Positions 1 through 11,570 of a stretch of 45,661 nucleotides of DNA are shown here, piece by piece. The translations under genes were made by a program, and so were the position numbers. Under the pieces are notes generated by a model. It saw nothing but the letters and a program-made list of their open reading frames with translations. It had not been told where the DNA came from and made no database searches. The stretch is taken from assembly GCF_000308795.1 (NCBI RefSeq), contig NZ_BAGK01000016.1:1-45661 (forward strand), in the 5' to 3' direction. Source of the DNA: Nocardia thailandica NBRC 100428 (GTDB taxonomy: Bacteria; Actinomycetota; Actinomycetes; Mycobacteriales; Mycobacteriaceae). Position 1 is the stretch's first letter, and every line of letters starts with the position of its first letter.

Positions 1-206
1 CCCGGCGGCGGCGGGGGCAGGTCCGGCAGACCGGCCTGCGGCTCGGCGGCGGCCTCGGGCTGCGCCGGCTCGGCCGGGGCGCCGTCGGCGGAGGCGTCCT
101 CCTCGGCCGTCTGGACAGCGGCGGCCCTGGACGGAACGTCGGCCGTGTCAGCCGACGGACTCTGCAGCCAGGGCGGAGAGGTCGGATTGTGGTCGTTGTT
201 GGTCAC
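1..206 (-). CDS. Proline/alanine-rich protein, N-terminal fragment
   Basis: An open frame on the minus strand starts at GTG 206-204 and runs off the left edge, giving about 68 residues. A GGGGGA run lies 3 nt upstream of the GTG, a rather short ribosome-binding spacing. The visible part begins MTNNDHNPTSPPWLQSP, is rich in Ala, Glu and Pro, and ends in a run of prolines, so it is probably disordered. No domain is visible. Actinobacterial MinD/ParA-like proteins and secretion-associated ATPases often carry such a tail before the folded domain, but nothing here proves that. A CTACC/GGTAG inverted repeat lies 114 nt upstream. The function is unknown; that it is coding is fairly likely from the frame and start. 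Confidence 0.55.
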   Translation of the reverse strand, partial: MTNNDHNPTSPPWLQSPSADTADVPSRAAAVQTAEEDASADGAPAEPAQPEAAAEPQAGLPDLPPPPP

Positions 207-319
207 AGTTCCCCCACTTGCTCGATCGCCCGAGCAGGAATGTCGGCGCTGAATGTGCACCAAAACGCTAGCACGGGGTAAACGCCCCCGCCGGGGCGGT
301 CGGTACCGGCGCAGCGTAG

Positions 320-333
320 CTACCCGCCGGTAG
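320..333. promoter_or_regulatory. Inverted repeat, possible operator (copy 1)
   Basis: CTACCCGCCGGTAG is a 6-2-6 inverted repeat with one mismatch. It lies upstream of the minus-strand gene starting at 206. A perfect version of the same repeat is found at 12993-13006 upstream of another minus-strand gene. The form suits a TetR-type regulator; the regulator is not identified. Confidence 0.35.
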
Positions 334-352
334 AACGGCCCCGGAAAGCGCG

Positions 353-381
353 AAAGCCGGGCTCCTGGAACGGAACCCGGC
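353..381 (-). terminator. Probable leuA terminator
   Basis: Just past the leuA stop, GCCGGG (356-361) pairs with CCCGGC (376-381) across a 14-nt loop. On the minus strand the hairpin is followed by TTT (355-353). The stem is short (6 bp), so this is a moderate-confidence intrinsic terminator. Confidence 0.45.
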
Positions 382-403
382 CTCCTCGCGAGACGTGCTA
401 CCG

Positions 404-2344
<1,941 letters not shown>

Positions 2345-2560
2345 TTACCGCGCGAGCTGCGGTCCTGGTGAGCGGGTCCGCGGAAATCCGCCGGGAGCCG
2401 GACCCCGAGGAGGGCGGCGAGCGTGCGAGCGTCGCGGCAGGCCCGCCGGAGACCGGCCGGGACCCTGCGGCGCGGCCGCGGGTATCGTCCGGGCTCCGGC
2501 GGGGCCACCCCCGGCCGCTACTCGAGCGCGTCAGCGCTCCGGCAAGCACAGGACGCATTC

Positions 2561-3328
2561 ATGACTTGGTTGCAGCAACTGGCCATCCTGGCGGCGGGCG
2601 TCGCCGCGGGCGGCATCAACACCATCGTCGGGTCGGGCACGCTGATCACCTTCCCGGCGCTGCTCGCCTTCGGACTGCCGCCGGTCACGGCCAACGTCTC
2701 CAACACCATCGGCCTGGTGCCCGGCTCGGTCAGCGGCGTGATCGGCTACCGCAGGGAACTGGCCGGTCAGCGGGCCCGCCTGCTCCAGCTCGGCACCGCC
2801 TCGCTGCTCGGCGGCATCACCGGCGCCGTCCTGCTGCTGACCATGCCGCCGAGCGCCTTCAAGGCGATCGTGCCGGTGCTGATCATCGCCGCGCTCATCC
2901 TGGTCGTCGTGCAGCCGCGGCTGGCCGCGTGGGTGAAGAAGCGCCGGGAGGGCGACGACGCCGCGGGCCCCGTGCACGGCGGACCGGTGCTGCTGGTCGC
3001 CGTGTTCGGCACCGGCATCTACGGCGGCTACTTCGGCGCCGCGCAGGGCGTGCTGCTCCTCGGCCTGCTCGGGGTGTTCGTGCATGAGGACATCCAGCGG
3101 CTCAACGCCGTCAAGAACGTGCTCGCCCTCATCGTCAACGCCGTCTCGGCGGCCATCTTCATCGTGATCGCCGAGGTGAACTGGCAGGCGGTCGGGCTCA
3201 TCGCCGCCGGCTCGATCATCGGCGGCCAGCTCGGCGCCCGGCTCGGCAGGCGGATGCCGCCGAACGTGCTGCGCGCGGTCATCGTCGTCGTCGGCACGAT
3301 CGCGGTGATCAGGCTCCTGACGGCCTGA
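2561..3328 (+). CDS. TauE/SafE-family membrane transporter
   Basis: A 255-residue integral membrane protein of the sulfite exporter TauE/SafE family (DUF81), proposed to move sulfite, sulfoacetate or other small organic anions across the cytoplasmic membrane. The start is the ATG before TWLQQLAILAAG: it has AGGAC upstream and begins directly with the first membrane helix. Upstream in-frame codons give an Arg-rich, unlikely extension. The family features AAGGINTIVGSG near the N-terminus and GxYGGYFGAAQGVLLL in the middle are present, with two repeats of about four helices each. The gene is divergent from leuA. A small hairpin follows at 3360-3387. No neighbour reveals the substrate. Confidence 0.85.
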   Translation: MTWLQQLAILAAGVAAGGINTIVGSGTLITFPALLAFGLPPVTANVSNTIGLVPGSVSGVIGYRRELAGQRARLLQLGTASLLGGITGAVLLLTMPPSAFKAIVPVLIIAALILVVVQPRLAAWVKKRREGDDAAGPVHGGPVLLVAVFGTGIYGGYFGAAQGVLLLGLLGVFVHEDIQRLNAVKNVLALIVNAVSAAIFIVIAEVNWQAVGLIAAGSIIGGQLGARLGRRMPPNVLRAVIVVVGTIAVIRLLTA

Positions 3329-3359
3329 CGCCGCGCCGCTGAACTGGACGTATGTCCGT

Positions 3360-3387
3360 GCGGCTTGTGATCCCCGACAAAAGCCGC
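3360..3387 (+). terminator. Hairpin after TauE/SafE gene
   Basis: GCGGCTT (3360-3366) pairs with AAGCCGC (3381-3387) over a 14-nt loop, 32 nt after the stop codon. There is no strong U tract, so it is a weak terminator candidate. Confidence 0.35.
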
Positions 3388-3460
3388 TCCGACCCCGCGA
3401 AATGTTGGTTTCGGCAAGGTACTCTGCGCTCGGCCATTGCGTGATGAGGGAGGTGGCCAG

Positions 3461-5080
3461 GTGCACAGACGCGCCTTCTTCAAGGCGGCGGGGCTGGCGG
3501 CGTTCGCCGGCGCCGTGGGGACGACGCTGCAGCCACCCGTGCGCGCGCTGGCCAATCCGGCCGGGGAGGCGCTGTTCCGTGGCTGGGTTCCCGAGATCTT
3601 CGCGCCGATCCCGGACGCGCCGCAGCACTCGCCCGCGATCGTCATCGGATCCGGTTTCGGCGCCGCGGTCACCGCGCTGCGCCTGGCCGAGGCCGGTATC
3701 GCCAACACCGTGCTCGAGCGCGGCTCGCTCTGGCCGAACGACCCATGGCGGGAGATCTTCACCGGCGACGACCTGCCCGACGGCCGCGGCTTCTGGCACC
3801 GCACCAGCTTCACCGGCGTCACCAAGGTGCCCATGTCGTTCAACGCCTTCGGCGGCGTCCTCGACGTCACCGAGTTCGGCGGCATCGACGTCTGGCGCGC
3901 CGCGGCGGTCGGCGGCGGCTCGGTGATCTTCACCGGCGCGATGATCGCGCCGGAACGGGCGCTGTTCGACCACGTCTTCGGCGGTGTCGTCGACTACGGC
4001 GAGCTCGACCGGGTCTACTACCCGCGGGTGCGCCAGATGCTGCGCCTCGACCCCATGCCCGCCGACATCTACAACTCGGCGCCCTTCGCCCACTCCCGCG
4101 CCTGGGACGAGCAGGTCCGCGCGGCCGGTTACCAGCCCGTCGCCAACGACTCCATCTTCACCTGGGACGTGCTGCGCGCCGAGCTGGCGGGCACCAGCCG
4201 CGCCTCGGCCACCGCCGCGCGCAGCAACCTCGGCAACTCCAACGGCGCCAAGTTCGACCTGAACCAGAACTACCTGCGCTACGCGAGGGACACCGGCCGC
4301 ACCCAGGTCTTCGCCGGGCACCGCGTCGACGCCATCGCCGCGGAGCGCGACGGCCGGTACGCGGTCACGGTCAGCAAGCTCGCGCCGACCGGTCAGGTGC
4401 TGTCCACCCGGACGCTGACCTGCGACAAGCTCTTCCTCGGCGCCGGTTCGGTCGGCACCTCCGAACTGCTGGTCCGCGCCAGGGCCACCGGCGCGCTGCC
4501 CAACCTCAACGAGCACGTCGGCGAGGGCTGGGGCACCAACGGCGACGTCGTGCTGGCCCGCGGCGCCAGTTCGCTGGCCGGTCTCGGCGGCCAGGGCGTG
4601 CCGAGCGCGAGCCGCATCGCCGACTCCTCGACCGTGCCGCTGACCCTGGAGAACTGGTACATCCCCGGGATCCCGTTCGAGACCGGCGCCCTCGCCTCGC
4701 TCGGCATGGTCCTCGACCCGACCCGGGCGAGCTTCGGTTACGACGCCGCGCGCAACACGGTCGGCCTGACCTGGCCCTCGGCCACCCAGGACGCCGTGGT
4801 CGCGGCCGCCCGCGCGGTGGATCACCGCATCGCCGAACGGGCAGGCGCGCTCGCCGAGTACGGCATGCTCGGCTACGACGCCAACGCCGCGTTCACCGCG
4901 CACCCGCTGGGCGGCGCGGTGCTCGGCAAGGCCACCGACGCCTACGGCGGGGTGCACGGACATCCCGGCCTCTACGTGATGGACGGCGCGGCGATCCCCG
5001 GCAGCACCGGCACGGTCAACCCGTCGCTGACCATCACCGCCCTGGCCGAACGCAACATCGAGCACATCCTGCGCGGCTGA
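3461..5080 (+). CDS. Tat-exported GMC oxidoreductase, cholesterol-oxidase-like
   Basis: A flavin-dependent oxidase of the GMC fold, 539 residues, most like class I (FAD non-covalent) cholesterol oxidases, which oxidise and isomerise 3-beta-hydroxysterols. The GTG at 3461 is chosen because GGGAGG lies 7 nt upstream; the in-frame ATG at 3437 has no such site. The N-terminus VHRRAFFKAAG is a twin-arginine signal followed by a hydrophobic stretch and an ALA-type cleavage site. The FAD motif GSGFGAAVTALRLAEAG follows. The C-terminal HPLGG and VNPSLTITALAE carry the His and Asn equivalent to the catalytic His447 and Asn485 of the Streptomyces enzyme, and a Glu in TLENWYIPG may correspond to Glu361. 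The substrate is unproven: other exported sterol or alcohol oxidases share these motifs. Confidence 0.85.
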   Translation: MHRRAFFKAAGLAAFAGAVGTTLQPPVRALANPAGEALFRGWVPEIFAPIPDAPQHSPAIVIGSGFGAAVTALRLAEAGIANTVLERGSLWPNDPWREIFTGDDLPDGRGFWHRTSFTGVTKVPMSFNAFGGVLDVTEFGGIDVWRAAAVGGGSVIFTGAMIAPERALFDHVFGGVVDYGELDRVYYPRVRQMLRLDPMPADIYNSAPFAHSRAWDEQVRAAGYQPVANDSIFTWDVLRAELAGTSRASATAARSNLGNSNGAKFDLNQNYLRYARDTGRTQVFAGHRVDAIAAERDGRYAVTVSKLAPTGQVLSTRTLTCDKLFLGAGSVGTSELLVRARATGALPNLNEHVGEGWGTNGDVVLARGASSLAGLGGQGVPSASRIADSSTVPLTLENWYIPGIPFETGALASLGMVLDPTRASFGYDAARNTVGLTWPSATQDAVVAAARAVDHRIAERAGALAEYGMLGYDANAAFTAHPLGGAVLGKATDAYGGVHGHPGLYVMDGAAIPGSTGTVNPSLTITALAERNIEHILRG

Positions 5081-5148
5081 ACAACCCGGTCCGCGGCGGT
5101 TCACCGGTTACGCTCGGCGACAGCGGGTCCGGTGAAGGGAGAAACCAG

Positions 5149-5988
5149 GTGACCGACGCGGCGGCGGGCTTCCAACGGGCCGAATCGGTGCCGGACGTCC
5201 GGTCCAAGACGCCGTCACTGCGGCTCGACATCGTCATGCTGCTGCTGGCCATCGTGTCGGTCGTGCTGGTCGTCTGGATCACCTTCTTCCCGGTGTCGCA
5301 GTCGACCTATCACGCGATCGTCGTGGTGGACGCGGTGATCTGCGCGATCTTCGCCGTCGAGTTCCTGTGGCGCTGGCGCCGGGCCGGCTGGCCGTGGACG
5401 TTCCCGCTGCTCAACTGGTACGAGATCCTCGGCATGATCCCCGTGGCCAGCCCGTGGTTCCGCAGTTTCCGGCTGCTGCGCATCGTCGTCATCCTGCTGC
5501 GGCTCGGCCGCGTGGCCGACCGGGCCCTGGGTGAACGGGTCACCGCGACGGTGGTGAGCCGCTCGGTGAACACCATCGTCGACATCATCAAGCGGCCGAT
5601 GACCATCGCCATCCTCGACGAGGTCTCCAAGGTGCTGCGCACCGGGCACTACACCCGCAACATCGCCGCGGCGCTGGAGGAGAACCACGCCGAGATCGAC
5701 CAGATGATCGTCGACCTGATCAAGAACGATCCGCAGACCGGCAAGGTCCGCTACATCCCGTTCCACAACGAGATCGTGCGTCTCATCGCCGACACGGTCT
5801 ACCGCATGCTCCAGCAGTTGCTGGCCGATCCGCGCACCGACGAGCTGGTCGCGGACATGCTGCGCGAGAACATCGACCAGATCGGCGAGGCCGTCCGGCA
5901 CAAGGTCGAGGTCGCGCCGTCATTGAAGGGCCACACGCCGCACGAGCACCGCGTGGCCCATCACCTGACGAAACTCCCGCCGCGCTGA
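5149..5988 (+). CDS. Voltage-sensor-like ion transport protein without a pore domain
   Basis: A 279-residue protein starting at GTG 5149 behind AAGGGAG. Four hydrophobic segments fill residues 26-121: S1 (26-46), S2 (54-75, with D61 and E71), S3 (88-101) and an S4-like helix with R105, R108, R111, R118 and R121. This is the pattern of the voltage-sensor half of Kv-type channels. No S5-pore-S6 or selectivity-filter sequence follows. Instead the C-terminal 150 residues are amphipathic and soluble-looking (LDEVSKVLRTGHY, AALEENHAEIDQMIVDLIKN). It could be a voltage-sensor-only proton channel or a sensor module acting on a partner. It lies 68 nt after the oxidase gene and converges on the LtrA gene with a 1-nt gap. 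The function is not known. Confidence 0.7.
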   Translation: MTDAAAGFQRAESVPDVRSKTPSLRLDIVMLLLAIVSVVLVVWITFFPVSQSTYHAIVVVDAVICAIFAVEFLWRWRRAGWPWTFPLLNWYEILGMIPVASPWFRSFRLLRIVVILLRLGRVADRALGERVTATVVSRSVNTIVDIIKRPMTIAILDEVSKVLRTGHYTRNIAAALEENHAEIDQMIVDLIKNDPQTGKVRYIPFHNEIVRLIADTVYRMLQQLLADPRTDELVADMLRENIDQIGEAVRHKVEVAPSLKGHTPHEHRVAHHLTKLPPR

Positions 5989-5989
5989 G

Positions 5990-7198
5990 TCAGTGCGCGC
6001 CGTGCCGGATCTCGTCGCGCGGGCGGGCGAGGCGCACGGTCTCCCACAGGATCAGCGCGGCCAGCACGGCGGTCAGCAGGATCAGCGAGACCAGGGCGGG
6101 TAGCGCGGCGGCGAGCGGCGTCAGCGCGATCAGGGCGACGATGGCGACGACCCGGGCGCCGGAGACGCTGCCGGTGGCGTAGTACTTCGCGACGACCACG
6201 CCGAACAGGAACAGCGCCGGGCCGCCGAACAGGGCGAACAGCGGGATGCCGTAGAGCGCGTCGGAGAGCGTGTGGTGGGAGGCGTCGCCGACGTAGTACA
6301 GCACCTTCTTCAACCCGAGCGAGAGCGCGATGACGCCGACGATCATCGGGAAGTGCCCGTAGGTGTAACTGAATTGGGCGATCCTGATCTGTCGCGCGCC
6401 GGTCGCGGCCTTGAACGCGTGCTCGACCGACAGCGCCGCGACATCGAAGTAGGCCCACCACAGCAGGCCCGACACGGCCAGCCCGAGCAGCGAGCCGACG
6501 GTGATCGGCCAGGAGATGGGCAGCCCCGCGACGCCGATGCCGATGGACACGATGGACTCGCCCAGCGCCACGATGACGATCAGCCCGTACCGTTCGGCGA
6601 AGTGGCCCGCCGAGTTGATCCGCCAGTCGGTGCCCGCGATCGAGGTCCACAGCATGTCGCCGCCGATCGCGGCGATCCACAACAGGATCTGCGTGGTGCC
6701 GTGCGTGGTCGCCGCGACGACCAGCAGCGCGGTGCCCACCGTGATCGACACCGAGGCCCAGCGCAGGGTCTGCCTGCGCAGTTGCGGGTCGTCGACGCTG
6801 ATGATCCAGAACATCGCCAGATGCACCAGGCGCACGACCAGGTACGCGATCGCGAAGACGAGCGGCCCGAACCAGCCGCCCGGCAGGTCGTGGAACGCCT
6901 CGGGGATGGTCAGGGCGGCGATGAACGCGCCACCCATGGCGGCGAACATGCCGATGCGCAGGATGCCCTCGTCGGCGCGGGCGACGTTGCCCAGCCAGGA
7001 GTAGGCGATCCACAACCACCACATCAGGGCGATCACCAGGCCCGCCCGCAGCATGTTCTTCGCCGAGGTCTCCTCGGCGGCGAGGTCGGTGACCATGGTG
7101 AACGCGAAGACCAGGACCAGGTCGAAGAACAGTTCGAGCTGGGTCACCGTCGCGCCCTCGGAGGCCAGCTGGAAGCGGGCCCGGCGTGTTCCGATCAT
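5990..7198 (-). CDS. Low temperature requirement protein A (LtrA) family
   Basis: A 402-residue polytopic membrane protein. The N-terminal VTQLELFFDLVLVFAF motif and the later HFAERYGLIVIVALGESI motif are hallmarks of the LtrA family, first linked to growth of Listeria at low temperature; the biochemical role is unknown. About ten to twelve hydrophobic helices are visible. The ATG at 7198 has no strong ribosome-binding site, but the family motif begins about 20 residues downstream, as expected. The stop codon lies 1 nt from the end of the convergent voltage-sensor-like gene, and no terminator hairpin separates them. Confidence 0.9.
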   Translation of the reverse strand: MIGTRRARFQLASEGATVTQLELFFDLVLVFAFTMVTDLAAEETSAKNMLRAGLVIALMWWLWIAYSWLGNVARADEGILRIGMFAAMGGAFIAALTIPEAFHDLPGGWFGPLVFAIAYLVVRLVHLAMFWIISVDDPQLRRQTLRWASVSITVGTALLVVAATTHGTTQILLWIAAIGGDMLWTSIAGTDWRINSAGHFAERYGLIVIVALGESIVSIGIGVAGLPISWPITVGSLLGLAVSGLLWWAYFDVAALSVEHAFKAATGARQIRIAQFSYTYGHFPMIVGVIALSLGLKKVLYYVGDASHHTLSDALYGIPLFALFGGPALFLFGVVVAKYYATGSVSGARVVAIVALIALTPLAAALPALVSLILLTAVLAALILWETVRLARPRDEIRHGAH

Positions 7199-7245
7199 GC
7201 GCTCATCGTCGCATCCCGGCGCGGACGCCGCCGGGAGCGAGCGGA

Positions 7246-7704
7246 TCAGAGCTCCTGCGCGTGCGGGGTGCTTGTGGTGCGGACGACGTAGTCGGCGAGT
7301 TCGGCCGCGGCCTCCTCGTGGATGCGGCGCAGCGTGCGGTTGAACAGCATGCCCGGAATGGGCAGCGGGAGCGACAGCTCGACGTGGTAGTGGACCTCGG
7401 TGCCGTCGGCACCGGGGAGCAGCTCGAACGACCCGCCGCCCTTGGAGCCGCGGCTGCTGTCGACGACCTCCCAGCCGACGTAGTTCTCCTCCCAGACGTA
7501 CTCGAGGACCTGCTGGTCGGAGTTGCCCATGAAGTGGGCGGTCACGAACACCCGGCGCGGCCTGCCCGCGTCGTCACGTGCGCCGACCCGGGCGTCGCTG
7601 TAGGACGCGGACCATTCGGGGAGCAGATCGACCGCCAAGAGCACTTCCATGACCTGATCGGCCTCGGCGTCCACCATGAAACGGATGTCGGTTTTCGAGC
7701 GCAC
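7246..7704 (-). CDS. SRPBCC-family (START-like) protein
   Basis: A 152-residue protein of the polyketide cyclase/START superfamily, whose beta-grip cavity binds lipids, polyketides or other hydrophobic ligands. The start is GTG 7704 behind a clear GGAGGT. The N-terminal pattern (SKTDIRFMVDAEADQVMEVL, then LLPEWSASYSDARV) matches the strand, helices and second strand of the fold, and a long amphipathic C-terminal helix (LFNRTLRRIHEEAAAELADYV) closes the cavity. Mycobacteria have many such proteins of unknown ligand. The gene follows the TetR gene in the same direction after about 140 nt, so it may share its transcription, but no clear operon link is visible. Confidence 0.82.
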   Translation of the reverse strand: MRSKTDIRFMVDAEADQVMEVLLAVDLLPEWSASYSDARVGARDDAGRPRRVFVTAHFMGNSDQQVLEYVWEENYVGWEVVDSSRGSKGGGSFELLPGADGTEVHYHVELSLPLPIPGMLFNRTLRRIHEEAAAELADYVVRTTSTPHAQEL

Positions 7705-7845
7705 TTTTGTCTTACCTCCGAACCACCGCTCATCTTCGCGCCCGATTGTGCACAGCCGTAGGAGTGATCGTCAACACGCCTCGAATCTGAACAAATGACT
7801 GGTTTAGAGGTCGGTTCACTTGCTCGCGGCTTGCTATGAGCCGGA

Positions 7846-8421
7846 TTACCTTGTGCCGATCGCGCGTTCGACCGCGACGTCGATCAGCGCCGCGCTCCGT
7901 TCGGCGGTGAAGATGTCGGGCAGGGTGAGGTGCTCGGTGATGAGCCAGTTGAGGGCGAGATAGAGGAGCAGCACCGTGTCCTCGTCGCCCGGCATGCCGC
8001 CGTCGAGGTGGTTGCGGATGTTGTCCTCGATGTCGGCCCTGACCCGGTCGGTGAGCACCCGGCGCAGCTCCGGCCGCCGCGTCGCCTCCAGCCGCAGTTC
8101 GAGCAGGGCCAGGTAGCCGGTCCGGAACGACTCGATCCGTCCGACGATCTCGTGCATGAGCGTCCGGACCGTCTCCGCCGAGCGCGGTCCCGTGGCCAGC
8201 ACCTCCATCGTCGCGGCGGGTGGGGTGAGCAGCTCGTAGAAGCGGCTGCCGACCTGGGTAAGCAGGTCGTCGCGGTTGGCGAAGTAGTTCGAGGCCGTTC
8301 CGGCGGGCACCGCCGCCTCCTTGTCCACCGCCCGGAACGTGAGCCCGCGGGCCCCGTCGCGGGCGAGGACCTCGATCGCGCCGTCGAGCAGGGCGTTCCG
8401 GCGTTCGGGATTCGTGCGCAT
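7846..8421 (-). CDS. TetR-family transcriptional regulator
   Basis: A 191-residue DNA-binding repressor. The helix-turn-helix region reads LLDGAIEVLARDGARGLTFR, then VPAGTASNYFANRDDLL, the classic TetR signature. The C-terminal ligand domain is poorly conserved, as usual. I prefer the ATG at 8421 (MRTNPERR) over the one at 8439, because GGAG sits upstream of it and the HTH then begins at the normal distance. The gene is divergent from the DHFR-like gene starting at 8499, and the 70-bp gap between them holds AGTACTACGG repeats and a GTAGTACTAC palindrome. Autoregulation and control of the neighbour are therefore likely. The ligand is unknown. Confidence 0.93.
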   Translation of the reverse strand: MRTNPERRNALLDGAIEVLARDGARGLTFRAVDKEAAVPAGTASNYFANRDDLLTQVGSRFYELLTPPAATMEVLATGPRSAETVRTLMHEIVGRIESFRTGYLALLELRLEATRRPELRRVLTDRVRADIEDNIRNHLDGGMPGDEDTVLLLYLALNWLITEHLTLPDIFTAERSAALIDVAVERAIGTR

Positions 8422-8439
8422 CGCTTGACACCACTCCAT

Positions 8440-8482
8440 CTGTAGTACTACGGTTCAAATCACTACAGACAGAGTACTACGG
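8440..8482. promoter_or_regulatory. Palindromic operators between TetR and DHFR-like genes
   Basis: GTAGTACTAC (8442-8451) is a perfect 10-bp palindrome. AGTACTACGG occurs twice as a direct repeat, at 8445-8454 and 8473-8482, start to start 28 bp apart. CTGTAGT (8440-8446) and ACTACAG (8462-8468) form an inverted repeat. The sites fill the divergent gap and are the natural operator for the adjacent TetR protein. Confidence 0.65.
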
Positions 8483-8498
8483 CTTAGGCGGTATGAAT

Positions 8499-9071
8499 AT
8501 GCGAAACCTCGTCTACTACATCGGTGTCTCCCTCGACGGCTACATCGCGGGCCCCCGCGGCGAGGTCGACTTCTATCCGACCCCCGCCGACTACGTGGCG
8601 TGGATGTCGGAGGAGTTCGCCGACGCCATGCCGACCCACATCCGGGCCCATGTCGGCGTCGACCCCGACCTGCCCGCCCAGCGCTGGGACACGGTCCTGA
8701 TGGGCCGCGGCACCTACATCCTTCCCGGCGAGCACGTCGAGAGCCCGTTCTCGCACATGAAGCAGTACGTCGTCTCGTCCTCCCTCGACCAGGCCGACCA
8801 CCCCGCCGTCGAGGTCTTCGCCGGCGACCCGGTCGAGCTGGTCCGCGAGCTCAAGCGGCAGGACGGCAAGGACATCTGGCTCTGCGGCGGCGGAAACCTG
8901 GCCGGCCAGCTCATCGGCGAGATCGACACGATGATCCTCAAGAGCTACCCGGTCATCGCGGGGGCCGGTGTGCCGGTGTTCGGCGGCGTCTTCCAACCGA
9001 CACAGTTCACTCCCGTGCGGCGCAAGGAATTCGACAGCGGTACGCAGGTCACCTGGTTCGAGCGGGCCTGA
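8499..9071 (+). CDS. DHFR/RibD-C-family reductase
   Basis: A 190-residue protein of the RibD C-terminal/dihydrofolate-reductase-like superfamily (YwjB/YyaP type), NADPH-dependent reductases of mostly unknown substrate. Seen: LVYYIGVSLDGYIAGPRGEVDF at the start, the middle WDTVLMGRGTY, and DIWLCGGGNLAGQLIGEIDTMIL, which is the nucleotide-binding glycine loop. AGGCGG lies 7 nt before the ATG at 8499 but only 1 nt before the ATG at 8493, so the shorter start is preferred. It is divergent from and probably repressed by the TetR gene. Such TetR/DHFR-like pairs are common accessory modules in actinobacteria. It is not expected to be the housekeeping folA. Confidence 0.85.
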   Translation: MRNLVYYIGVSLDGYIAGPRGEVDFYPTPADYVAWMSEEFADAMPTHIRAHVGVDPDLPAQRWDTVLMGRGTYILPGEHVESPFSHMKQYVVSSSLDQADHPAVEVFAGDPVELVRELKRQDGKDIWLCGGGNLAGQLIGEIDTMILKSYPVIAGAGVPVFGGVFQPTQFTPVRRKEFDSGTQVTWFERA

Positions 9072-9080
9072 TTCCGGTGG

Positions 9081-9119
9081 TTATCCACAGGTGACGAGCC
9101 TGTGTGTTTTTCCACAGGC
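9081..9119. promoter_or_regulatory. Overlapping CCACAGG hairpins with DnaA-box-like sequence
   Basis: CACAGG (9086-9091) pairs with CCTGTG (9099-9104), followed by TGTTTTT, which resembles a terminator for the DHFR-like gene. The same CCTGTG arm, extended to GCCTGTG (9098-9104), can instead pair with CACAGGC (9113-9119), so two folds are mutually exclusive. TTATCCACA (9081-9089) also equals the E. coli DnaA-box consensus. Its role as terminator, attenuator for ask, or protein site is undecided. Confidence 0.4.
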
Positions 9120-9208
9120 GGGGTAGGTGGCGGGGAATCCGGCGGACCGCGGCCGGTACGCTTGGTCGCTGATAGCAGCTCGATTCCCGATCGTGAAGGA
9201 CCATTGCC

Positions 9209-11513
<2,305 letters not shown>

Positions 11514-11526
11514 GCCGCGCACGCGA

Positions 11527-11564
11527 ACGACGAGGGCCGGGTCGACCGACCCGGCCCTCGTCGT
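11527..11564. terminator. Bidirectional terminator between asd and serine hydrolase gene
   Basis: A perfect 16-bp stem, ACGACGAGGGCCGGGT (11527-11542) with its complement (11549-11564), closes a 6-nt loop. It lies between convergent genes, 13 nt after asd and 6 nt before the stop of the hydrolase gene, so it can serve both. There is no U tract, as is usual for GC-rich actinobacteria. Confidence 0.85.
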
Positions 11565-11570
11565 GTGTCG

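Noticed and set aside
2531..5104. An 857-codon minus-strand open frame
   Set aside because: It spans antisense to two well-supported plus-strand genes (TauE/SafE and GMC oxidase) and shows no recognisable fold. Long antisense frames are expected at this GC content.
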